Assembly (NCBI GenBank): GCA_022563195.1
Contig: JADFNV010000016.1
Span: forward strand, 1-64,000
Reading direction: 5' to 3'
Origin: Pseudomonadota bacterium
GTDB taxonomy: Bacteria > Pseudomonadota > Gammaproteobacteria > Steroidobacterales > Woeseiaceae
DNA: 64,000 bases
A model generated the notes under the pieces. It searched no databases. It was not told where the DNA came from and saw only the letters and a list, made by a program, of their open reading frames with translations. This document shows, piece by piece, positions 36,382 to 44,968 of this stretch; position 1 is the stretch's first letter; every line of letters starts with the position of its first letter. A program made the position numbers and the translations under genes.

Positions 36382-36813
36382 TTAGGAATCGTCGTCAATT
36401 TGGCCGCGACTTCGCTTGAGATCGCCGCGCCGACGCTTGGTATCCACGCGTTTTTTCCTGGTCTGTCTCGATAGTGATGTTATTTTGCGCGGCTTGTCTT
36501 CGACGAGGACCGACAATAGTAATTCGCGCATACGAGCTAGCGCTGCGCGTCGATTTCTGTCCTGAGTTCGAAATTCCTGCGCCTTGATAATCAAGATTCC
36601 GTCTGTCGTAATTCGCCGGTCACCAAGCGCTACGAGACGATCTTTAATATCTTGCGGTAATGCAGTGCAGGCCTGTATGTCAAACCGAAGATGAATGGCG
36701 GACGCAACTTTATTGACATTTTGGCCGCCAGCTCCCTGCGAACGCACGGCGCTCAATTCGATGTCGGTCATCGGAATCCCGATGTCGTCCGAGATAAACA
36801 GGCTATCAGACAC
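36382..36813 (-). CDS. arfB: alternative ribosome-rescue factor B (ArfB/YaeJ)
   Basis: A 143-residue peptidyl-tRNA hydrolase that frees ribosomes stalled at mRNA ends. The GGQ motif is clear in RSQGAGGQNVNKVASAIHLRF, and the basic C-terminal tail that enters the empty mRNA channel is present (TRKKRVDTKRRRGDLKRSRGQ). Length and both signatures are those of ArfB (ICT1/YaeJ), not of full release factors. It is convergent with the CadC-like gene and divergent from the MFS gene. Confidence 0.93.
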   Translation of the reverse strand: MSDSLFISDDIGIPMTDIELSAVRSQGAGGQNVNKVASAIHLRFDIQACTALPQDIKDRLVALGDRRITTDGILIIKAQEFRTQDRNRRAALARMRELLLSVLVEDKPRKITSLSRQTRKKRVDTKRRRGDLKRSRGQIDDDS

Positions 36814-36874
36814 GAAATACGACTCCTCTCATAAATGTGTGAGAATGCGCTGATCTCGAGCCACTGATTTGTCG

Positions 36875-38083
36875 ATGCAGCTACGCAATCTAATCATACT
36901 GGTATTCAGCCAGCTTATTTCTGCAACTGGATCGATCGTTTTCATAACGCTTGGCGGAATCATCGGTGCGACCCTGGCGAGCGACAAGGCCTGGGCGACA
37001 TTGCCGATTACAATGATAGTGCTGGCGTCTGCTGTGACGGCGATACCGGCGACGATGCTCATGCGCAAAATCGGTCGGGCACAGGGATTCGCGTCAGCGT
37101 CCCTTTCGGCAGTCCTCGCTGTGCTGATCGCGGCCTTGGCGCTGTGGATTGTAAGTTTTCCACTGTTCCTTGTTGCAGGATTATTATTTGGCATTAACCT
37201 GGCATTCACGCAGCAGTACCGCTATGCAGCGGCGGAGAGTGTCGACTCGAAGTACATTCCGCGGGCGATATCATTCGTTTTGGTCGGCTCGATCGGCGGT
37301 GCGCTCATCGGCCCGGAAATCGCGATCCGGGGCCAGCACTGGATTGCCGACGTCCCATACTCGGGAGTGATGTTGGCGCTCGCGTGCCTTTATGCATTGC
37401 AGTCTGTTCTGTTTTTGTTCCTGCAAAAGACGCGGGCTGAAACGGCAACTCAGCACGCGGATCCAGGACGCACGCTGATGGAAATCGTCAAGCAGCCCGT
37501 ATTCATCGTTGCTGTACTCGGCGGAACGGCCGGTTACGGCCTCATGACGCTGATCATGACTGCGACGCCACTGAGCATGCATATCAATGATGGCTACTCG
37601 GTTGAGCAAGTCGGCAACGTCATACGTGCACATGTCCTCGGCATGTATGTGCCATCGCTGGTATCGGGTTTCCTGATAGAAAGGCTCGGCGTCGTACGCA
37701 TGATGTTCGTCGGCGCCATCGCGCTGATAGGGACGACGATTGTCGGTCTGCAAGGACAGACGGTCGTGCACTACTGGTGGGCGCTGGTATTGCTCGGCAT
37801 TGGCTGGAATTTTCTGTATGTCGGCGGTACGACGATGCTGACCTACTCGTACACGGTAACCGAGCGTTTTCGTGCCCAGGGCTGCAACGAGTTTCTCGTC
37901 TTCGGCACATCGGCAACGGCGTCATTGCTGGCAGGTACAGTCATGCATTTCTACGGTTGGAACCGGCTGATGTGGATACCGTTACCGGCCTTGATCGTCG
38001 TCTGTGTGGCACTGGTGTTGGTCCGCAAGGACAAACTGCTCGATCGCAGCTCGTCGAGCTCGGACGTAAAGGACATGGCATGA
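36875..38083 (+). CDS. MFS transporter
   Basis: About 402 residues with twelve hydrophobic segments, starting at the ATG at 36875 (a TTG two codons upstream is equally possible). LRNLIILVFSQLISATGSIVFITLGGIIG opens TM1, and MLMRKIGRAQGFASASL is the loop 2-3 motif of the major facilitator superfamily. The second half (PVFIVAVLGGTAGYGLMTLIM) carries the rest. The last bases overlap ATGA with the decarboxylase start, so it is one operon with that PLP enzyme and probably the FAD oxidase. A role moving the amine or amino acid they use is inference. Confidence 0.88.
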   Translation: MQLRNLIILVFSQLISATGSIVFITLGGIIGATLASDKAWATLPITMIVLASAVTAIPATMLMRKIGRAQGFASASLSAVLAVLIAALALWIVSFPLFLVAGLLFGINLAFTQQYRYAAAESVDSKYIPRAISFVLVGSIGGALIGPEIAIRGQHWIADVPYSGVMLALACLYALQSVLFLFLQKTRAETATQHADPGRTLMEIVKQPVFIVAVLGGTAGYGLMTLIMTATPLSMHINDGYSVEQVGNVIRAHVLGMYVPSLVSGFLIERLGVVRMMFVGAIALIGTTIVGLQGQTVVHYWWALVLLGIGWNFLYVGGTTMLTYSYTVTERFRAQGCNEFLVFGTSATASLLAGTVMHFYGWNRLMWIPLPALIVVCVALVLVRKDKLLDRSSSSSDVKDMA

Positions 38084-39453
38084 GTGACAATCAAGAGGCG
38101 ACGCAGCGATTGCTGCAGGATGCGGCGCGGCGCGGCATTCGATTCCGCGCTGGCCTGAACGATCGTGGCGTCGCGCCGGCAGCGGATGCCGTGGCTGCCG
38201 TCGAGCGGTTTCGTGAGCCGCTGCCAGAAAACGGGGCGACGGATGAGGATACGCTTGCGTTGCTGGATGAGATCGGCTCACCCGCGGCGGTTGCCATGGC
38301 TGGGCCGCGATATTTTGGATTCGTCATCGGCGGGTCCCTGCCTGTGACATTGGCAACCAACTGGCTGACCGCGGCATGGGACCAGAACGTCGGTATGCAT
38401 GAAGTAACGCCGGCTGTGTCGACGTTGGAGCAAGTCGCGATCGAATGGATGATCGACCTGTTCGGATTGCCCGAAGCGACCGGGGCCGGATTTGTAACGG
38501 GCGCCACTGTAGCCAATTTCACGGCGCTCGCCGCAGCGCGACACCGCGTCTGCATGGATGCCGGCTGGGACGTTGAGGGCCTCGGTCTCATTGGCTCGCC
38601 GCCGATTAGTGTATTGGTTGGCGAGGAAGCTCATCCAACATTGACCAAATCCCTGGGCTTGCTCGGGCTGGGCCGTAATCGTGTCGTTCGATTGCCGGTG
38701 GATGGCCAGGGACGAATCATTGTTTCGCGGTTACCGGCAATCGAGGGGCCGACGATCGTCTGTACCCAGGCAGGCAACGTGAATACAGGGGCGTTCGATC
38801 CGATCGGTGAGATCTGTGCCGCTGTCAGACCTTCCGGTGCCTGGGTGCATGTGGATGGTGCATTCGGCCTGTGGGCCGCAGCATCGCCGCGATACCAGCA
38901 CCTGGCTGAGGGCGTTGGACAGGCCGATTCGTGGGCCACCGATGCGCACAAGTGGTTGAACGTTCCCTATGACAGCGGTCTTGCGTTCGTGCGGCGGGCA
39001 GAGGACCTGAAGGCCGCGATGTCAATCACGGCCGAATACCTATTAACTGAATCCGAGTATCGCAATCCGTCCGACTATACGCCGGAACTGTCGCGGCGCG
39101 CCCGCGGTGTCGATGTATGGGCTGCATTGCGATCGCTTGGTCGTAGCGGACTTGTTGAGCTCGTCGATCGCTGTTGTCGCCACGCGCGTCGTTTTGCGGC
39201 GGGTTTCAGTGATGCAGGATTTGAGATACTCAATGACGTTGTGTTGAATCAGGTTCTCGTGTCATTTGGCGACGATCCAACAACCCGGCGTATCATCGAC
39301 GAAATTCAGCGAGAGGGAACCTGCTGGTGCGGCGTTACGGTCTGGCAGGGCAAGACGGCCATGCGCATCAGCGTCTGTAACTGGTCCACAACGGACGCCG
39401 ATGTCGATATGAGTCTGCAAGCCATGATCGCTATCGCAAGTCGGCCGGTTTAG
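38080..39453 (+). CDS. PLP-dependent group II decarboxylase family
   Basis: Start at ATG 38080, which overlaps the MFS stop, giving 457 residues. The track start at 37777 lies in the transporter. It is an aromatic-L-amino-acid / glutamate decarboxylase-type PLP enzyme: GFVTGATVANFTALAAARH, HVDGAFGLWAAASP with the Asp that binds pyridine N, and the Schiff-base Lys in SWATDAHKWLNVPYD. It would turn an amino acid into an amine and CO2. The substrate is not evident. The order MFS, decarboxylase, FAD oxidase suggests uptake of an amino acid, decarboxylation and amine oxidation. Confidence 0.87.
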   Translation: MSDNQEATQRLLQDAARRGIRFRAGLNDRGVAPAADAVAAVERFREPLPENGATDEDTLALLDEIGSPAAVAMAGPRYFGFVIGGSLPVTLATNWLTAAWDQNVGMHEVTPAVSTLEQVAIEWMIDLFGLPEATGAGFVTGATVANFTALAAARHRVCMDAGWDVEGLGLIGSPPISVLVGEEAHPTLTKSLGLLGLGRNRVVRLPVDGQGRIIVSRLPAIEGPTIVCTQAGNVNTGAFDPIGEICAAVRPSGAWVHVDGAFGLWAAASPRYQHLAEGVGQADSWATDAHKWLNVPYDSGLAFVRRAEDLKAAMSITAEYLLTESEYRNPSDYTPELSRRARGVDVWAALRSLGRSGLVELVDRCCRHARRFAAGFSDAGFEILNDVVLNQVLVSFGDDPTTRRIIDEIQREGTCWCGVTVWQGKTAMRISVCNWSTTDADVDMSLQAMIAIASRPV

Positions 39454-39464
39454 AGGAGCGAGCA

Positions 39465-40817
39465 ATGCCGGGACGCTTGTTTGACGACAATATGTACCGG
39501 TTCGAGTCGCCACAGCCCAGTTACTGGGAGGCGACAGCGGGCCGCAGTCATTTTGACGACGCGCCACTCGATGATCATGAATCCTGCGATGTCGCTATCA
39601 TCGGTGGCGGCTACACGGGACTATCCGCCGCCCTGCACCTGGCTCGCGATTATCACATTGATGTCCGTGTCCTCGAGGCAGGTCACACCGGTTGGGGGGC
39701 ATCAGGTCGCAATGGCGGATTTTGCTGCATGGGCGGTACCGGTGTACACCGGCAGGACCTGGTGCGCATGTGCGGTCTGGATAAGGTGCGCGAATACTAT
39801 GCGTCACAGGTGGATGCCGTCGAACTCGTCAGGGATCTGGCGGCAGACGAGGGTATCGAGTACCAGTCCTACGGTAGCGCCGAAGTCGAGGTGGCGCACT
39901 CACCGAAAGCGTTTGAGCGTCTGCAGAAAGATTTCGAATTGCTCACGAACAAGCTTGGCTTGCAAGCTGAAATCGTGTCGGCTGACGAATGTCGCGAGCG
40001 CTACTATGACTCGACCGAATTATATGGGGCGCTCATTACCAGGCCGGCGTTCGGTCTGCACCCTTTGCGTTACTGTCTCGGGCTCGCGGGCGCTGCCAAC
40101 CGACATGGTGCGAGACTGCATTCGCATAGTCAGGTCATCGAGTGGTCCAAGGCCGACGACGGGCAGCACCGGCTAAGCACGACGGGTGGCACGCTGACGG
40201 CACACAAGGTCATTTTCGCCTGCAACGGATTTATTCAGGAACAGCTGCGATCCGAGTTCTTCGGGCGAACGATTCCCGTTATCAGTGCAATTATTGTGAC
40301 GCGTCCGTTGACCGAAGATGAATTGGCTGCGCATCGCTGGAGCACCGAGCATCCTGCGATCAACTCACGCCGGATACTCAACTATTTTCGCGTGTTGCCC
40401 GATAACCGCTTCCTGTTTGGCGGCCGCGGTGACGTTCGCGGCACACACTCGGGCGAACAACAAACCTATATGCACCTTGAACAGAAGTTGCGGCAAGTCT
40501 GGCCGCACTGGGGGCATATTGACATCGATTACCGATGGCATGGGCTGATTTGCATGACCGCGACGATGTGCCCGTCAATCGGTCAGCTTGATGACGATGA
40601 CAGTATTTTCTTTGGCTTTGGTTATCACGGTAACGGCGTAAATTCGGCAACGTGGGTGGGCAAGCAGTTGTCAGACTGGATAGGAAAAGGCCGAGAGCCC
40701 GTAGGGCTCCCGGCCATCATCCGCGGTCTTAGCAGGAAATATCCGTTTCCTGCATTACGAATGAGCTATCTGAAATTCGGAATATTCGTTTCCAGGCAGC
40801 TCGATCGTTATGGTTGA
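39465..40817 (+). CDS. FAD-dependent amine/amino acid oxidoreductase (DAO family)
   Basis: A 450-residue flavoprotein beginning 11 bases after the decarboxylase stop. The dinucleotide fold is clear (CDVAIIGGGYTGLSAALHLA), then VLEAGHTGWGASGRNGGF and the C-terminal GFGYHGNGVNSATWVGKQLSDWI, as in gamma-glutamylputrescine oxidase (PuuB) and related DAO proteins. It would oxidise a C-N bond and give an aldehyde, ammonia and H2O2 or reduced acceptor. Near its 3' end the DNA folds into an 11-bp stem (GGCCG, GAGCCC) inside the coding frame. Confidence 0.88.
   Translation: MPGRLFDDNMYRFESPQPSYWEATAGRSHFDDAPLDDHESCDVAIIGGGYTGLSAALHLARDYHIDVRVLEAGHTGWGASGRNGGFCCMGGTGVHRQDLVRMCGLDKVREYYASQVDAVELVRDLAADEGIEYQSYGSAEVEVAHSPKAFERLQKDFELLTNKLGLQAEIVSADECRERYYDSTELYGALITRPAFGLHPLRYCLGLAGAANRHGARLHSHSQVIEWSKADDGQHRLSTTGGTLTAHKVIFACNGFIQEQLRSEFFGRTIPVISAIIVTRPLTEDELAAHRWSTEHPAINSRRILNYFRVLPDNRFLFGGRGDVRGTHSGEQQTYMHLEQKLRQVWPHWGHIDIDYRWHGLICMTATMCPSIGQLDDDDSIFFGFGYHGNGVNSATWVGKQLSDWIGKGREPVGLPAIIRGLSRKYPFPALRMSYLKFGIFVSRQLDRYG
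40689..40715 (+). other. strong stem-loop inside the FAD oxidase gene
   Basis: GGCCG-A-GAGCCC-GTA-GGGCTC-C-CGGCC: five plus six paired bases around one mismatch and a three-base loop, within codons for GREPVGLPA. No T-run follows, so it is not a classical terminator. It could slow ribosomes or protect the 3' end of the transcript, or be chance in GC-rich codons. Confidence 0.5.
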
Positions 40818-41477
40818 TCAGAACTTGTATACGAAACCGAGTGAAATTACCGGCCACGCCTTGAAATCACTCATCTCGTCTTCGAGCTGCTGGCGTTCCA
40901 CTTCGAGCATGGCCTGAAATCCAGCATCCTGCGCGAGCAGTCCGGAAGCCTCGAGCGTTACCTCGGGCTCACCCTGCCAGAGTACGCCCAGGTCGAAGTT
41001 CAAGCCGACCTTGCCTGCCACGGTAAAGTCGAAACCAATGCCAAGGTATGGCGAAGTACTGCCGAATGAAGTCACGCTTGTCAGCGTGCCAATGCCGGCA
41101 CTGGGATAGGTGACGCCACCAATATCGAGGTCAACACCATCGTCATTGGCCATTTGAAATTCGTTGCCGTTCGAGTAAACACCCGCCGTGATGCGCATGG
41201 GACTTATCGGAAAGTGGAAGTTGCCCGTCACGTAATAAGTGTCAAGCACCAGCGTGGCATCGTAGGGAATGCCGGCCCGTGACCCGTTATCTTCATAATC
41301 ATAAGAATTCGCACCGAGGCGCACGTCCAGGAACGGTAGTGGCTGCCAGCTGGCTTCGACGCCCAGTCCCAATGTGCCGACCTTGAAGCCGATTCCGAAG
41401 TCGTTATCGGCGTTCGCCATGCCCGATGCCAGGAGTGCCAGCACGAGAAAGCCAGCCTTGCTGTGAGAAATGTTCAT
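40818..41477 (-). CDS. outer-membrane beta-barrel protein
   Basis: A 219-residue exported protein: signal peptide MNISHSKAGFLVLALLASGMANAD, then alternating hydrophobic strands and the closing motif SLGFVYKF with a C-terminal Phe, the signal for barrel insertion. Strands such as DVRLGANSYDYED and YLGIGFDFTVAGKVGLNFDLGVLWQGEPEV are typical. I do not recognise the subfamily. It is likely a small porin-like or OmpW-like barrel with unknown cargo. It ends base-to-base against the FAD oxidase gene on the other strand. Confidence 0.75.
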   Translation of the reverse strand: MNISHSKAGFLVLALLASGMANADNDFGIGFKVGTLGLGVEASWQPLPFLDVRLGANSYDYEDNGSRAGIPYDATLVLDTYYVTGNFHFPISPMRITAGVYSNGNEFQMANDDGVDLDIGGVTYPSAGIGTLTSVTSFGSTSPYLGIGFDFTVAGKVGLNFDLGVLWQGEPEVTLEASGLLAQDAGFQAMLEVERQQLEDEMSDFKAWPVISLGFVYKF

Positions 41478-41695
41478 AAATCACCCGTTTGCCCAAACGA
41501 TTGTATGTGCGTGTACGGTAAACGGCTGCATCATCGGATTCCGTGAGACGCATCACAGGGCACACAGATTGCATAAGTCGCAGCGCTTCGAGATTAGGTC
41601 AAATGTCAACTAAATACGGTGATTTGGCAGCTGCAGTTGGGCGCTGACGGCGTTACCGTGATATCGCGCAGACAGCGCGCCAAACCATTTTGACG

Positions 41696-41713
41696 TTCAA
41701 CAAGGAGGTTGAA
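41696..41713 (+). promoter_or_regulatory. Shine-Dalgarno held in a hexaloop hairpin (CsrA/RsmA-like site)
   Basis: TTCAAC (41696-41701) pairs with GTTGAA (41708-41713), and the loop is exactly AAGGAG, the Shine-Dalgarno of the double-glycine peptide, two bases before its ATG. CsrA/RsmA proteins repress by binding GGA in hexaloops overlapping the ribosome-binding site. AAGGA in the loop fits the A-N-GGA form. That this protein binds here is inference. Confidence 0.6.
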
Positions 41714-41715
41714 TC

Positions 41716-41901
41716 ATGCGGGAACTGACAATGCAAGAAATCGCCTACGTGGCAGGTGGCAACGGATCGTGTTCTGCCGAGGGCAATACCTACATCGGTA
41801 TCGCAGATACGAGTACCGTCGGCGAAGACATCATAAATATTTACGAAGGACTCGTCGCGGCGACATCGTACATCATTGAGCGCGTCGCCAACGCGTTCTG
41901 A
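41716..41901 (+). CDS. double-glycine-leader peptide (microcin/bacteriocin-like)
   Basis: A 61-residue precursor with a 15-residue leader MRELTMQEIAYVAGG. Leu at -12, Glu at -8, Ile at -7, Val at -4 and Gly-Gly fit the consensus cut by C39 peptidase ABC exporters. The mature part would be 46 residues: NGSCSAEGNTYIGIAD, then an amphipathic helix (IYEGLVAATSYIIERVANAF). One Cys is left. AAGGAGG immediately precedes the start, inside a hairpin. A convergent CPBP-type protease gene ends at the next base, and such proteases often serve as immunity proteins. No C39 exporter is in the window. Confidence 0.65.
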   Translation: MRELTMQEIAYVAGGNGSCSAEGNTYIGIADTSTVGEDIINIYEGLVAATSYIIERVANAF

Positions 41902-42726
41902 TCAACTCTGGGTACGGGGTGTGTCGCGCACCCCGGCTCTTGTTAGCAGCCAGGCAATTGCCGCGCATGACACGATCAAGCCGACCAGGTAGGCAACACC
42001 CAGGCCGAGCATCGGCGTGTCGCTGATCGGCGGGTTCCAGGTTCCCTGCACGCAGCGCCAGTCAAACTGTATCAGTCCATCGTAGGTCGCGTGAGTGATG
42101 ATCGTCGTCCACAGGGTCCTCGTGTTGGCGAACTGAATGGCGAAAACGATGCCGAAGATGAATGCAAATAGCATCGAGGCCGGCGTATGGAAAGCCGCAA
42201 ACAGCAACGCCGAGACGATGATCGCGAACCAGCGCCCTCGATCCATGAGCGTCGACTGAATCAGGCCGCGATTGATGACCTCCTCGATGGCGGGGACGAG
42301 GCCGATCCAGACAAGCAAGCCGAGCAAGAAAACGTGGGCGGGTGGGCAGCCGAACGAGACGAACGGTCCAGCGATCGCTGCGGAGTCGCTGTTCGTCAAC
42401 AGTCCGAATGAAATCGAGCCCAGCAAATGACACCAATACGCGACCCGAGCCAGCACGCCGATCGCGATCGCGCTCAGTACAAGGCGCATGTTCAGGCGCC
42501 GAAAGCTGAACAGTTCGAGCAGGAAGGTTTTGTGTACCTTTAGTATCGGGTACAACATGCCGGCAAGCAGCAAGGGCACGACGAGATAGCTCAGGTCTTT
42601 GGCAAACGCTGTGTCGATTCCGCGCTCACGCAAGCTGATTTGTATCATCGAGCGTACGACTAGGACGAATGCCTGGATAATCAGGATTGCCGCAATCGGT
42701 GCACGAATTGACTGCAATGGCTGCAT
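41902..42726 (-). CDS. CPBP-family intramembrane metalloprotease
   Basis: A 274-residue inner-membrane protein with about eight hydrophobic segments. CPBP (CAAX protease and bacteriocin-processing) motifs are visible: VPAIEEVINRGLIQ (EExxxR), LLFAAFHTP (FxxxH) and a late HATYDGLIQ. Family members cut within membranes or confer immunity to bacteriocins. It is read towards, and ends against, the double-glycine peptide gene, which is the only hint of its role. Confidence 0.87.
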   Translation of the reverse strand: MQPLQSIRAPIAAILIIQAFVLVVRSMIQISLRERGIDTAFAKDLSYLVVPLLLAGMLYPILKVHKTFLLELFSFRRLNMRLVLSAIAIGVLARVAYWCHLLGSISFGLLTNSDSAAIAGPFVSFGCPPAHVFLLGLLVWIGLVPAIEEVINRGLIQSTLMDRGRWFAIIVSALLFAAFHTPASMLFAFIFGIVFAIQFANTRTLWTTIITHATYDGLIQFDWRCVQGTWNPPISDTPMLGLGVAYLVGLIVSCAAIAWLLTRAGVRDTPRTQS

Positions 42727-42813
42727 GGTTTCCCGTTGCGACAGGGCTGCACAGACTAGCGCCGGATAAATGTCGTCACGAGGCCAATAACGGCGCAGTT
42801 CACCAAGAAACGC

Positions 42814-44016
42814 TCAGACCAGCGTGGGTTCGATCATCTTGTCGCGGCCGTACTTGAGAAAAATTGCAGCACGAGCATCCGGGTCGATATTGATCTTGTC
42901 GAGATCGCCTTGTATGTGTGGCAATGTCAGCAGCCGCTTGTCCATGACGCGAAACCAGAGCCATGGCACGTACGCCAGAAGGTAGACACCAAAGTATCCG
43001 CTCGGCAACTCGGGCGCGCCGTCGATGTGTCGCAGAGACTGGAAGCGGCGCAATGGATGGGCGTGGTGATCGGAGTGCCGCTCGAGGTGCAGCAGTGTCA
43101 GGTTGCTGACGAGATGATTGCTGTTCCATGAGTGGTGAGGCTCGCAACGTTCGTACGCTCCGGCCGCAGCTTTTTGCCGCAGCAGACCATAGTGCTCGAT
43201 GTAATTGGCACTCGTCAGCTGCCACCAGGCGAATGGATGGTGGACGAGCAGGAAGGGAATCACGACCCAGCCGAACAAGACCAATAGCCCGATGTTCATG
43301 CCGGCTGTCAGTGCGTATGCCTGCAGGATCTGGTTATGCGGATGCCAGGCAGATTTGCCGCGGTTAACAAGGCGTTCTTTCTCGATTGCCCAGGCTTCTT
43401 TAAATGCGCCTGGCATCTCGCGCCGGGCGAATTTGTAAATACTCTCGCCCATGCGTGCACTCGCGGGGTCGCCTGGGGTCGATACATTGCGGTGATGACC
43501 TCGATTGTGATCAATCGTGAAATGACCGTAGGCGGGCACAGCAAGAGCGATCATTGCCAGGCACTTTTCGAGCCGCGAATTTTTATGTCCCAGTTCATGT
43601 CCGGTGTTAATTGCCAGACCCGACGCGAGACCGGTGCTGAGTGCCAGACCAAGTATTCCCCACCCGCTCAATGCTTGCGTGGCGGCGTACCCCGCGGCAC
43701 CAAACAAGGCGATGACATGCAGCGGCACGATACTGTAAGTCAACCAGCGGTAGTATCGATCCTGGTCCAATTGCATGACGACTTCATCAGGTGGATTGCT
43801 GCGATCCTCGCCTACGGCCCATTCGAGAATTGGCGAAAACCCGTAGGTCATCAACAGAGGAAACCAGATCCACAGTTCATTGCCCGTCATCATCAAAAGC
43901 GCGATGCCGATGAACGGTTGCAGCGGGTACAGCGCTGACATCGCCCAAAGCCAACGCTTGCGATCGATGTAGTGTGTGACCTCGCCGCTTGGCAAGGTCG
44001 CCGTGTAGACTTTCAT
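42814..44016 (-). CDS. alkB: AlkB-type membrane hydroxylase (alkane monooxygenase family)
   Basis: A 400-residue membrane di-iron enzyme. The eight-histidine signature is present in order: NTGHELGHKNSR, DHNRGHHRNVSTPGDP and LERHSDHHAHPLRRFQSLR, with NYIEHYGLLRQK between the second and third. Six hydrophobic segments lie around them (LYPLQPFIGIALLMMTG, LWIWFPLLMTYGFSP). It hydroxylates alkanes or related side chains using rubredoxin electrons. The DPASARMGESIY and PSGYFGVYLLAY text is in line with true AlkB. No rubredoxin gene is adjacent. About 370 bases separate it from the next gene. Confidence 0.92.
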   Translation of the reverse strand: MKVYTATLPSGEVTHYIDRKRWLWAMSALYPLQPFIGIALLMMTGNELWIWFPLLMTYGFSPILEWAVGEDRSNPPDEVVMQLDQDRYYRWLTYSIVPLHVIALFGAAGYAATQALSGWGILGLALSTGLASGLAINTGHELGHKNSRLEKCLAMIALAVPAYGHFTIDHNRGHHRNVSTPGDPASARMGESIYKFARREMPGAFKEAWAIEKERLVNRGKSAWHPHNQILQAYALTAGMNIGLLVLFGWVVIPFLLVHHPFAWWQLTSANYIEHYGLLRQKAAAGAYERCEPHHSWNSNHLVSNLTLLHLERHSDHHAHPLRRFQSLRHIDGAPELPSGYFGVYLLAYVPWLWFRVMDKRLLTLPHIQGDLDKINIDPDARAAIFLKYGRDKMIEPTLV

Positions 44017-44387
44017 CTCAAGTGCCCTGGGTTTTGCGGCCGGTTGTCGCTTATGTGAATTATCGCTCTTTCAGGCAACGCGCTTCAATCGGCCTGCAAC
44101 CCTTTCAGTGACATGCGGATGTCGGAAAGTTATACAGTTTGGTGTGAGAGTGACGTTCACATTTTGAGAATAATGCGTTAAATCAATAAGTTCGAAAATT
44201 GCTACAGTTATTGCTGGCGCACTGATGTTGGGCGGCTTCGATTGATTGGCCCTGGCGCATATTTGTATTGGCCAAGCGGGTTGCAGACCCGGTAGAATAG
44301 CAGAACTCGCCGTACCCGCTATGGCGAGATGCCTTGGGGATATTTTCGACGGCGGTGCGGTCTTAACAAGAAGAACAAGGGAGTTCG
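44017..44387. other. 370-base spacer between alkB and the DUF5658 gene
   Basis: No gene here that I can support. The minus-strand frame 44071-44454 is Pro/Ser-rich with no start signal and looks spurious. CTCGCC (44306-44311) pairs with GGCGAG (44323-44328), and TAGAAT at 44293-44298 could be a -10. It presumably holds both divergent promoters, but I cannot place the -35 boxes with confidence. Confidence 0.4.
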
Positions 44388-44855
44388 ATGCGAATGGAAT
44401 TGAGTGAGGCTGTAGTCGACAAGAGGGCGGAAGAAGATCGGCGAGCGTTTTCATGGCGGACGGTTTTCTTCGGCTTCACGCGTTCCCGGCGACACAGCCC
44501 GCGTCGCGAGGACGAACCCGAGGTTATATTTCTGGATTGGCATCATCCCTGGCTGTTCTTTCTCGCGGTCGGGACGATGCTCATGAGTTCTCTGGATGCT
44601 TTCATGACGCTGCAATTGCTGGATCGCGGTATGGTTGAAATAAATCCAGTCATGGCGGCCCTGCTGGGCCAGGGAACAACTACATTTGCTGTTAGCAAGA
44701 TGGCTATGACCGGAACGGGCATCCTCGCCCTGGTGTTTCTCGCCAAGGCACGTTTCCTCAATCGTTTTCGCACCGGCCTGTTCCTGACCCTGTTTTTCAG
44801 TATGTACGCCTGCCTGGTTTGCTACCAATTCGTGAATCTGATCAACACCATGTAG
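44388..44855 (+). CDS. DUF5658 domain membrane protein
   Basis: A 155-residue protein preceded by AGGGAG. After a charged N-terminus it has three or four hydrophobic segments: PWLFFLAVGTMLMSSLDAFMTLQLLDRG, INPVMAALLGQGTTTFAVSKMAMTGTGILALVFLA and TGLFLTLFFSMYACLVCYQFVNLIN. The conserved SxxDAFxTLxLLxxGxxEINPVMA block identifies DUF5658. Family function is unknown. It sits alone, about 110 bases before sucA. Confidence 0.87.
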   Translation: MRMELSEAVVDKRAEEDRRAFSWRTVFFGFTRSRRHSPRREDEPEVIFLDWHHPWLFFLAVGTMLMSSLDAFMTLQLLDRGMVEINPVMAALLGQGTTTFAVSKMAMTGTGILALVFLAKARFLNRFRTGLFLTLFFSMYACLVCYQFVNLINTM

Positions 44856-44968
44856 CGACTGTCGCATTCCTAATATCAGTGGCTTGGGCTAAACTAGTGC
44901 CCTAGTTGCGCGCGGTGCCTGTAGCATCCCAGAGTAAGAACTGCGTGCCCCTGATAGTCTGACGTTTA

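Noticed and set aside
44071-44454. Minus-strand frame of 127 codons in the alkB spacer
   Set aside because: Low-complexity Pro/Ser text and overlap with the real DUF5658 start. No ribosome-binding site.
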